From NCBI GenBank assembly GCA_946549475.1, contig CAMNQO010000011.1, positions 1 to 17,837 of the forward strand: a stretch of 17,837 nt of DNA, read 5' to 3'. The notes below the pieces were generated by a model. It was not told where the DNA came from, did no database searches, and saw only the letters and a program-made list of their open reading frames with translations. The DNA is from an uncultured Bacteroidales bacterium. Its GTDB lineage: Bacteria > Bacteroidota > Bacteroidia > Bacteroidales > UBA932. Each line of letters opens with the position of its first letter. The stretch's first letter is position 1. Positions 7,436 through 13,897 of this stretch are shown piece by piece. The translations under genes were made by a program, and so were the position numbers.

Positions 7436-8052
7436 AACAAAATCTCATTTTGGCAGCGGCGGTGCTGATGGCCATCGGCTGCGGCGCCCCCAAACAGGTC
7501 GCCACGACAGAGACCGTTCCGTCCGGTGCAACGCAACCCCAGGCCTCCTATCAGATGACCGGTACGCCCGAATTTCAGGAGGTGTATGTCCCGCTTTCCG
7601 AGCCCCAGTTCATGACTGACACCACCGCCTGGCGGGCTGTCCAGAGCGGCAAGAGCACGGACCTTTCCATCGCCAAGAAGATTGCCGTGCAGAACGCCCG
7701 CACCGAGCTGGCTTCCACCGTCCAGGGTTTCATCAAAGCTGTCATCGAGAACTATGCGCGCAACACCCTCAACGGCGAGAACAATGAAGCGATGAGCCAG
7801 TATCAGGAACTCGCCCGTACCGTTGTCAGCCAGAAACTCTCCGGCTCCGGCGTAGTGGCAGAAAAAGTCCTGAAGGATATTGACCAGTATGTCTATTTCG
7901 TCTGCGTCGAGATGCCCAAGGAAGCCGTCAAGGACGAAGTGGCGGAGCAACTGGCCCAGGAGCAGAAGAAAATCCTCGAGGTCGAGTTCAACCGCGCCCA
8001 GTTCGAGAAAGTCTATCTCGAAGAAATGGCCAGATTCGAAGCCGCGAAATAA
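7432..8052 (+). CDS. LPP20-like lipoprotein
   Basis: A 206-residue lipoprotein with a clean lipobox (MAIGC, Cys17). The mature protein has a short Thr/Pro/Gln linker, then an LPP20-like domain at about residues 60-180: a helix rich in Ala (SIAKKIAVQNARTELASTV), a KLSGSGVVAEKVLKD segment and a DQYVYFVCVEMPKE strand. The tail is a charged helix. LPP20 proteins were first known as Helicobacter outer-membrane lipoproteins, and the domain is related to FlgT. It is the last gene of the operon. No clear terminator follows in 8053-8095. Confidence 0.78.
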   Translation: MKQNLILAAAVLMAIGCGAPKQVATTETVPSGATQPQASYQMTGTPEFQEVYVPLSEPQFMTDTTAWRAVQSGKSTDLSIAKKIAVQNARTELASTVQGFIKAVIENYARNTLNGENNEAMSQYQELARTVVSQKLSGSGVVAEKVLKDIDQYVYFVCVEMPKEAVKDEVAEQLAQEQKKILEVEFNRAQFEKVYLEEMARFEAAK

Positions 8053-8095
8053 ATATATCAGATTCTTTCATCCTAGTCCTGCCGATGTTCGTAAT

Positions 8096-8218
8096 ATGAG
8101 CAAAAAATATGAAGGACCGTCTTGTATGATTGTCAATTTGTCATTGACGGGCTTGTTGAATGTCAGCAGAGTTTCTGCCGGCAACATGGAAAGTATTTAT
8201 TATATAGAGTGGGATTAG
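8096..8218 (+). CDS. Small 40-residue protein upstream of FISUMP lipoprotein
   Basis: A 41-codon frame starting MSKKYEGPSCMIVNLSL and ending IYYIEWD, whose TAG lies one base before the next ATG. Short Bacteroidales proteins that begin with a Lys-Tyr-Glu-x-Pro-hydrophobic pattern and precede surface lipoprotein genes are familiar to me, though I know no assigned function. It has no signal peptide and no strong membrane helix. The abutting stop and start suggest coupled translation with the lipoprotein. The frame is open upstream into the previous gene, but only as a shadow. Alternative: a chance ORF. Confidence 0.5.
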   Translation: MSKKYEGPSCMIVNLSLTGLLNVSRVSAGNMESIYYIEWD

Positions 8219-8219
8219 G

Positions 8220-10061
8220 ATGAAACGATACTGCGCCTCTGCGATTGTTCTTTCGCTTTTTTTCTGGTGTTGCAACAAAATCCCATTGACGGAGTGTGGC
8301 CGGCAGCAGACCTTTCTGGCTTCATTCGGCGATCCGGATCCTGCAAGGACCATCTTAATAAACAAAACTCAATTGTATTGGTCTCCGGGTGATCAGATAA
8401 AAGTGTTTACCGGATCAGGAAACAGTGCCAAATTTCTTTCTCAAAATACGAGCTATACGCCAAGTGCCGTTTTTGCCGGAAGTCTGGTGAACGGGGAGGA
8501 ATCTGTTTGGGCGGTCTATCCGTTCAATGAAGAATGTACAATGGCACCGGACAGACAATCTCTGTCTATCATCGTCCCTCATGAACAGATTGCCATTGCC
8601 GGAAATATCAATGGAGGCTATCTTCCTATGATGGCTAAATCCGACAATGGCGAGTTGTTGTTCAGACATATCTGTGGCGGGATTTGTTTTAGTGTCAGTC
8701 ACGAAAACATATCGTCTGTAACATTCAGGGGGAAGAAGGACGAGACCGTTTCCGGGACATTTGCCGTGGGCGTGGACCAAGGAGGGTTACCAGTAACGGC
8801 AGATGTGATTTCTCCCCAAAACCATGTGACGGTATTTGCCCCGGATCGTGGCGTATTTGAAGTCGGTGTCGAATACTATATGACATTGATACCGACAGTC
8901 TTGGCCGAAGGATTCTCACTTACCTATTCTGAAAATGGTGCAGAAGGCGTTTTCCAATATGACCGGCCGGTAGCAATATCCCGTTCGGCCTTTGCCCGTT
9001 TGTCGGAAAAGGACGATGACATCGTGTTTACACTGACAGATAATGCAACGGACTTGTCTGCCAATGGGACAGCAAACAGTTATATTGTTTCTGCAAGCGG
9101 ATTCTATAAATTCAAAGCATCTTGCAAGGGTAACGGTTCAATCCCTCTGGATGGTATTCCAACTCATGCTTCACTTCTTTGGGAGAGTTTTGGAGATGCA
9201 AGCATTCCGGAGGCAGGAAGTTTAATAAATCAGGTAACATACAGGCATGGATATATCCTGTTTTCAACACCGTCCGGCATTAAATACGGGAATGCCCTTA
9301 TCGCTTTGAAGGATAAGGATGAGAATATTCTATGGTCCTGGCATATATGGCTGACGCCTTCGCCACTGGAGGTTTCATATAAAAACAACGCAGGAATCAT
9401 GATGGACCGGAATCTGGGAAGCATTGGTGCATCGTATGTTTTTCCGGTACAAACCTTTGGATTGCTATATCAATGGGGAAGGAAAGATCCTTTTCTCGGA
9501 ACATGTCAAACAAATACCAATATCCTGGCGTCATCCTCCGTTGCCTGGCCGTCATCGGAAATGTCGTCCGAGACAACCGGAACGATTGCGTTTACCGTAC
9601 GGAACCCAATGGTATTCGTAGGGGGAAACAATAAGAACAATGATTGGTATTATAGTGGAGGCAGCACAACCGATAACAGCCGCTGGGGAAGTGTTAAAAC
9701 AATATACGATCCTTGTCCTCCAGGCTGGCGTGTTCCCGATGGAGGTTCGGGCGGCGTCTGGGCTCATGCAGCGGGATCAAGTAATTCCTTCACGACATCT
9801 TACTGGTATCCCGGGCTGAATTCAAGCCATTTTTCCATCCTTGGGGCGTGGTATCCTGCTCCCGGTTACAGGTCCTCTTCCGGTTTGCTGGGGAGCGTAG
9901 GAACAAGAGCATTATATTGGTCATGTACGCCTTACAACGGGACTCCTAAAAATGAGGCATACGCGCTATATATCTATTATGATCATGAGTGCAATGTCAT
10001 TCCGGTTTCAGCCACAAGCCGGGCTACAGCCGCCTCCGTCCGTTGTGTCCGGGACAAATAA
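8220..10061 (+). CDS. Surface lipoprotein, fimbrillin-like N-terminus and FISUMP C-terminus
   Basis: A 613-residue exported protein. The signal ends in FFWCC, with Cys17 or Cys18 as the likely lipid site; the lipobox is poor, so lipidation is probable but not certain. Residues about 30-265 have the beta-rich pattern of Bacteroidales fimbrillin-like (Mfa-like) domains: VWAVYPF, LPMMAK, FRHICGGICFSV. Residues 270-380 are a second beta domain (TANSYIVSASGFYKF; ILWSWHIWL). Residues 385-613 are a Fibrobacter succinogenes major paralogous (FISUMP) domain: MDRNLGS, LYQWGRKDPF, YDPCPPGWRVPDGG, YWSCTP and the closing SVRCVRD. Probable role: surface or adhesin protein. The gene is more AT-rich than its neighbours and may have been acquired separately. 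Confidence 0.82.
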   Translation: MKRYCASAIVLSLFFWCCNKIPLTECGRQQTFLASFGDPDPARTILINKTQLYWSPGDQIKVFTGSGNSAKFLSQNTSYTPSAVFAGSLVNGEESVWAVYPFNEECTMAPDRQSLSIIVPHEQIAIAGNINGGYLPMMAKSDNGELLFRHICGGICFSVSHENISSVTFRGKKDETVSGTFAVGVDQGGLPVTADVISPQNHVTVFAPDRGVFEVGVEYYMTLIPTVLAEGFSLTYSENGAEGVFQYDRPVAISRSAFARLSEKDDDIVFTLTDNATDLSANGTANSYIVSASGFYKFKASCKGNGSIPLDGIPTHASLLWESFGDASIPEAGSLINQVTYRHGYILFSTPSGIKYGNALIALKDKDENILWSWHIWLTPSPLEVSYKNNAGIMMDRNLGSIGASYVFPVQTFGLLYQWGRKDPFLGTCQTNTNILASSSVAWPSSEMSSETTGTIAFTVRNPMVFVGGNNKNNDWYYSGGSTTDNSRWGSVKTIYDPCPPGWRVPDGGSGGVWAHAAGSSNSFTTSYWYPGLNSSHFSILGAWYPAPGYRSSSGLLGSVGTRALYWSCTPYNGTPKNEAYALYIYYDHECNVIPVSATSRATAASVRCVRDK

Positions 10062-10088
10062 ATTTTCCTCGTATAACTCGTCCGTGTC

Positions 10089-10128
10089 GTTGAAACCTAG
10101 GAACTTTCATCCCGGCGAAAGATAGATA
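10089..10128 (+). promoter_or_regulatory. Leader motif shared with the region 1 operon
   Basis: GTTGAAACCTAGGAA (10089-10103) followed by TTTC (10105-10108) and GATAGATA (10121-10128) repeats the left arm of the leader at 137-169 in the same order. Here a small hairpin, CTTTC (10104-10108) with GAAAG (10117-10121), lies between the blocks. The motif ends five bases before the ATG at 10134. There is no right arm and no terminator at this copy. No clear TAnnTTTG promoter is visible in the 72-base gap. Function unknown. Confidence 0.4.
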
Positions 10129-10133
10129 CCGTT

Positions 10134-11591
10134 ATGAAAAAATCTTTTCTCTTGTTCTTGGGTTTGTCCCTGTGCCTTGTCGCATGCGAAAAAGCGCTCC
10201 CGACTCCCCTGGGTGAGGACGGGCTTCCTTCTTCCGGCCAGCAACCCGCAGATCAAGCGGGAGACAATCCTGCGGACCGGCCTGGGGATAATCCGGAGAA
10301 TTCGTATCACAGTCAGACGCTGGAGGCGGATGGCGTCAGTTGGTTTTCTGCCATACTGCAAGGCACATTGGATGCGGGCGGGAAAAGCATCGATGATGCG
10401 CAGGTGTTTTTCCTTGTCAGTGAAGGGGAGGCGGATTTGGAGGAACTCAAGGAGTCGGGCTATGTCTTGGGAGCCGCTTTGTCATCGGATGGCAGTTTTT
10501 CTTTGACGCTTGATGGACTTTCTTATGGTATGATGTACAGTTATGCCGCCTGCGTCAAGTTGGGAACGGATATCTATGTCGGGGATTTGCGCTCTTTTCG
10601 GACCAGAGCGCTGAATGTCGCCTTTACGCATGGATCCGTCGAAGATTTGACAGCTTTTTCCGCCCAGTTCAAAGCGACGGCGACAATTGACGGAAAAGGC
10701 TCCGTGGAGGATGACTCGTATGTCATCTATCCAAGCCCTTTTCTGGCGATTGGGACACAAGTTGATAATTCCGGTGCTTTGGTTTATGATGATGTGCTCG
10801 AACCTTCCGCTGACGGCGTTTTCAAGTTGTCGCTTTTGGAAGCCGACAAGGCTTATGGTTATGTGTTGGGTTATCTCCTGTGCCGTTATGACAAGCAAGA
10901 GGACGAAACGGAGGTGATAGGCAGTTATGTCCCGTCCTTTCAGACTTTTCAGACAAAAAAAGTCAGCGACCTGTCCAATGCGGTCAATCTCGGATTAAGT
11001 GTGAAGTGGGCATCTTGTAATCTGGGTGCTTTACGTCCCGATGACAAAGGTGCTTGCTATGCATGGGCAGAAACAAGTCCCAAGACCGTCTTCAACGGAG
11101 AAAATTATGCATGGTGCATTTATGAGCCGGATGGGTATTTCTTGAAATTTTCCAAATATTGTCCTTCCGGCGCATATGGATATAATGGTTATTCCGATAC
11201 CAATATTCAGATTCTTCCAGGAGATGATGCGGCCACCCGGGATTGGGGAGAATCATGGAGGATGCCTACCAAGGATGAGTTGGCTGAATTGTGCGCCACA
11301 TGTTCCGATACCCGGAATTACAAATGGGAGAGGAAATCCTTTGGAGAGACGGATGCGTATGTCATAACCTGTCTGAAGAATGGAAATAGCATCATCGTCC
11401 CTGCTGCGGGACGCTATACCGGTGCATTCACAACGGGTGACGAACAATATAATACCAGCGGCTTTTATTACTGGTCATCTACCTTGTCGGAAGATAGTGC
11501 CTATTATGCCTGGCACAGTCGTAGCGATTTCCAAGCGACGGAGAGCTATTATCGTTATTTAGGACTGGCCATTCGTCCGGTCACTCCCTGA
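10134..11591 (+). CDS. FISUMP-type surface lipoprotein
   Basis: A 485-residue lipoprotein with a good lipobox (LVAC, Cys18). A flexible linker (about 24-58) contains two copies of an eight-residue Pro-Ala-Asp-x-x-Gly-Asp-Asn unit. Two beta-rich modules (about 60-160 and 160-275) look like fibronectin-III or similar surface domains. From about 283 to the end is a FISUMP/DUF1566-like domain: LGLSVKWASCNLGALRPDD, CYAWAETSPK, WGESWRMPTKDELAEL, YYWSSTL, LAIRPV. Expected at the cell surface. Its C-terminal domain is the same type as in the preceding lipoprotein, but the N-terminal domains differ. A strong terminator follows the stop. Confidence 0.83.
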   Translation: MKKSFLLFLGLSLCLVACEKALPTPLGEDGLPSSGQQPADQAGDNPADRPGDNPENSYHSQTLEADGVSWFSAILQGTLDAGGKSIDDAQVFFLVSEGEADLEELKESGYVLGAALSSDGSFSLTLDGLSYGMMYSYAACVKLGTDIYVGDLRSFRTRALNVAFTHGSVEDLTAFSAQFKATATIDGKGSVEDDSYVIYPSPFLAIGTQVDNSGALVYDDVLEPSADGVFKLSLLEADKAYGYVLGYLLCRYDKQEDETEVIGSYVPSFQTFQTKKVSDLSNAVNLGLSVKWASCNLGALRPDDKGACYAWAETSPKTVFNGENYAWCIYEPDGYFLKFSKYCPSGAYGYNGYSDTNIQILPGDDAATRDWGESWRMPTKDELAELCATCSDTRNYKWERKSFGETDAYVITCLKNGNSIIVPAAGRYTGAFTTGDEQYNTSGFYYWSSTLSEDSAYYAWHSRSDFQATESYYRYLGLAIRPVTP

Positions 11592-11603
11592 TGTCCTGCT
11601 TTG

Positions 11604-11629
11604 TCCGGTCTGATCGCGACCGGATTTTT
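11604..11629 (+). terminator. Intrinsic terminator after the FISUMP lipoprotein gene
   Basis: TCCGGTC (11604-11610) pairs perfectly with GACCGGA (11618-11624) around a seven-base loop and is followed by five T. It lies 13 bases after the stop codon of the lipoprotein gene and separates that unit from the ATPase promoter. Confidence 0.8.
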
Positions 11630-11658
11630 GTTAGTTTAAAATTTTATTACGATATTTG
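11627..11658 (+). promoter_or_regulatory. Candidate promoter of the ATPase gene
   Basis: TTTG at 11627-11630 is followed after 20 bases by GATATTTG at 11651-11658, one mismatch from the Bacteroidota -7 element TAnnTTTG. This spacing is typical. The predicted transcription start, near 11664-11666, falls inside the 39-bp palindrome. The T tract of the preceding terminator overlaps the -33 element. Confidence 0.5.
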
Positions 11659-11688
11659 CGTTACGAAAATTTCGCAACGCAAATATCG
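11650..11688. repeat. 39-bp near-perfect palindrome over the ATPase promoter
   Basis: The 13-base outer arm CGATATTTGCGTT (11650-11662) is matched exactly by its reverse complement at 11676-11688. The inner four bases (CGAA, 11664-11667) and one more pair also match, leaving a single mismatched pair (11663/11675) across the whole 39 bases. It covers the -7 element and the likely start of transcription. This is the expected layout of an operator for a dimeric repressor, or of a hairpin at the 5' end of the mRNA. CGCAACG recurs just after it (11687-11693). There is no T tract, so it is not a terminator. Confidence 0.85.
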
Positions 11689-11696
11689 CAACGGCT

Positions 11697-12827
11697 ATGG
11701 GACTTATACCAGAAAATCCATTTATCGTTTCCGGATATGTATCTCCGGAATATTTTTGTGACAGGGAAAAGGACAGCAAAGAATTGCTGGATGCCTTGCA
11801 GAACGGTCGTAACATTATGTTGACTTCTCCTCGGAGAATGGGGAAAACAGGCCTGATTATGCACCTGTTCCATCAACTTCGCAGGCAAGTTCCCAAAGTG
11901 GTCATTGTGTATGTGGACCTGTTTTCTACAGAAAATTTGGCTGATTTTACCAGGATTTTCGCTGCTTCCGTTTTTTCGGTAATCGAGTCAAACCCTGCCA
12001 AATTACTCAAACGCCTGACTTCTTTGTTTAAGGGATTGCGGCCGAAATTGAGTTTTAACCCGCTGACGGGTCAGCCGGAATGGAGCGTAGATATTGTCCA
12101 AGGAACGGAGAGTTGTAGTCTGGAACAGATTTTTGATTACCTCGGGCAGATGGATGAGGAGTGTTATATTGCGTTTGATGAGTTTCAACAGATAGCCCAA
12201 TATCCGGAGAAAAATGTAGAAGCGCTGCTCCGTACCCGAATCCAGCATCTTCATAACATCCATTTTATTTTTTCCGGCAGCCAGGCTCATATTCTTGGAG
12301 AGATGTTCTTGTCTCCCAAGCGGCCCTTTTATCAAAGTTCTTCCTTGAAATCCATCGGCACGATTGACGAACATTCGTATTATTCTTTTGCAAAAGCCTT
12401 TTTTGAGAGTCAGGGACGCAGTTTGCCCGAGAAAGTGTTCGACGATGTCTATTCCCGTTATGAAGGTCACACCTGGTATGTTCAGAAAGTGATGAACCAA
12501 CTGTTCGGAAAGAAGGACCGGACCATTGACGAGGCTCTTGTGAAGGAGGTTGTCAGTGAAATTCTTCAGGAAAATGAATATTATTACATCTCTCTGCTCC
12601 GAGCGTATAGCAAGGGGCAGGTCAAGTTGCTAAAGGCGGTAGCCAAAGAGGAAAAGGTCCGTGAAATTCTGTCCGGTGAATTTGTTTCCAAGTATCGTCT
12701 TACGGCAAGCAGCAGTGTGAAGGGTGCGCTCTTGCGACTGATGAATGATGAAGTCCTGTACCGTTCAGACCAAGGTTATATGGTGTATGACCGTTTCTTC
12801 GGGCAATGGCTGGCTGAAAAATTTTGA
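11697..12827 (+). CDS. AAA/STAND-like ATPase with C-terminal winged helix
   Basis: A 376-residue cytoplasmic ATP-binding protein of the ATPase_2 (archaeal-type ATPase) group common in Bacteroidota. Walker A is SPRRMGKT (44-51). Walker B is CYIAFDEFQQI (156-166) with Asp161-Glu162. A sensor-like FSGSQ lies at 192-196. The N-terminus (ENPFIVSGYVSPEYFCDRE) is typical of the group. The C-terminal part (about 300-376, SSVKGALLRLMNDEVLYRS, VYDRFFGQWL) fits the winged helix-turn-helix that follows the ATPase module. The biological role of these proteins is not established; suggestions for relatives include regulation and mobile-element or defence functions. It may bind the palindrome over its own promoter. 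It is a single gene, convergent with pfkA. Confidence 0.85.
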   Translation: MGLIPENPFIVSGYVSPEYFCDREKDSKELLDALQNGRNIMLTSPRRMGKTGLIMHLFHQLRRQVPKVVIVYVDLFSTENLADFTRIFAASVFSVIESNPAKLLKRLTSLFKGLRPKLSFNPLTGQPEWSVDIVQGTESCSLEQIFDYLGQMDEECYIAFDEFQQIAQYPEKNVEALLRTRIQHLHNIHFIFSGSQAHILGEMFLSPKRPFYQSSSLKSIGTIDEHSYYSFAKAFFESQGRSLPEKVFDDVYSRYEGHTWYVQKVMNQLFGKKDRTIDEALVKEVVSEILQENEYYYISLLRAYSKGQVKLLKAVAKEEKVREILSGEFVSKYRLTASSSVKGALLRLMNDEVLYRSDQGYMVYDRFFGQWLAEKF

Positions 12828-12848
12828 TGATTACTCAGGTTCCGGCTC

Positions 12849-13856
12849 TCAGATGGAGAGGACGGCGAGGACGTCGATGAGTTCGCGGGCGATGGGCTTG
12901 TCCCATTTGACGGCGCGGCTGATGGGCACATAGACAATCTCGTCGTTGCGGATGCCGATCATCACATTGCGCTGTCCTTCCTTGAGCGCTTCGATAGAAG
13001 CGTAGCCCAGGCGGCTGGCCAGGATGCGGTCGGACGCCGTCGGCGTGCCGCCCCGCTGCAAGTGGCCGAGAATCGTCACGCGGACATCGTACTGGGGATA
13101 TTCCTTGCGGACACGCTCGGCGTAATACATCGCGCCGCCCGTCCCGTCTTTCTGACTCTCGGAGACGATGACGATGGAACTGTTCTTGCTCTTGCGCACG
13201 CCCCGGCCGATGAACTCGGCGAGCTGGTCCACATTGGTCTGCCCTTCGGGAATGATGGCCGCTTCGGCGCCGCTGGCGATGGCGCTGTTCTGCGCCAGGA
13301 AGCCGGCGTCGCGTCCCATCACTTCGACAAAGAAAATGCGGTCGTGCGAATTGGCCGTGTCGCGGATTTTGTCCACGCAGTCCATAATGGTGTTGAGGGC
13401 CGTGTCGTAGCCGATGGTGGAGTCCGTGCCGTAGAGGTCGTTGTCGATGGTGCCCGGCAGGCCGATGACCGGAATGTCGTGCTCGCTGGCCAGTTCCTGC
13501 GCTCCGGTGAGGGAGCCGTTGCCGCCGATGACCACCAGGGCGTCGATGCCGTATTTCTGAAGGTTGGCATAGGCCTTGTCACGGCCTTCCGGTGTCAGAA
13601 ATTCCTTGCTGCGTGCTGTCTTGAGGATGGTGCCGCCCCGCTGGATGGTGTTGCTGACGGATGAGGAGGTAAATTCCTTGATTTCATCGTCGATGAGTCC
13701 CTGCCAGCCCCGGTAGATGCCCATCACCCGCCAGCCGTTGTAGATGGCGGAACGGGTGACGGCCCGGATGGCCGCATTCATACCGGGCGCGTCTCCGCCC
13801 GAGGTGAGGATGCCGATTGTCTGTATCTTTTTCATTTTTTCAGTGGTTGTATTCAT
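12849..13856 (-). CDS. pfkA: ATP-dependent 6-phosphofructokinase
   Basis: PfkA phosphorylates fructose 6-phosphate to fructose 1,6-bisphosphate, the committed step of glycolysis. The 335-residue protein aligns along its length with the bacterial enzyme: TSGGDAPGMNAAIR (18-31), GGTILKTAR (74-82), the ATP/Mg loop GGNGS (111-115), catalytic PGTIDND (134-140, Asp138 as base), MGRDAG (180-185) and LGHLQRGGTPTASDR. The residue after GG is Gly at the position that is Asp in PPi-dependent enzymes, so ATP use is expected. The Mg-contacting Asp of E. coli (Asp103) is Asn113 here. The first ATG gives seven extra residues; an ATG at 13835 (328 residues) fits the family length better and is preceded by an A-rich run. 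Last gene of the topA unit. Confidence 0.96.
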   Translation of the reverse strand: MNTTTEKMKKIQTIGILTSGGDAPGMNAAIRAVTRSAIYNGWRVMGIYRGWQGLIDDEIKEFTSSSVSNTIQRGGTILKTARSKEFLTPEGRDKAYANLQKYGIDALVVIGGNGSLTGAQELASEHDIPVIGLPGTIDNDLYGTDSTIGYDTALNTIMDCVDKIRDTANSHDRIFFVEVMGRDAGFLAQNSAIASGAEAAIIPEGQTNVDQLAEFIGRGVRKSKNSSIVIVSESQKDGTGGAMYYAERVRKEYPQYDVRVTILGHLQRGGTPTASDRILASRLGYASIEALKEGQRNVMIGIRNDEIVYVPISRAVKWDKPIARELIDVLAVLSI

Positions 13857-13897
13857 ACTTGGATGTCAGGGCCGGAGTCCGATGCCCCCGGCTTGGT

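Noticed and set aside
13062..13664. 200-codon + strand frame opposite pfkA
   Set aside because: pfkA is unambiguous on the other strand and the translation shows no domain.
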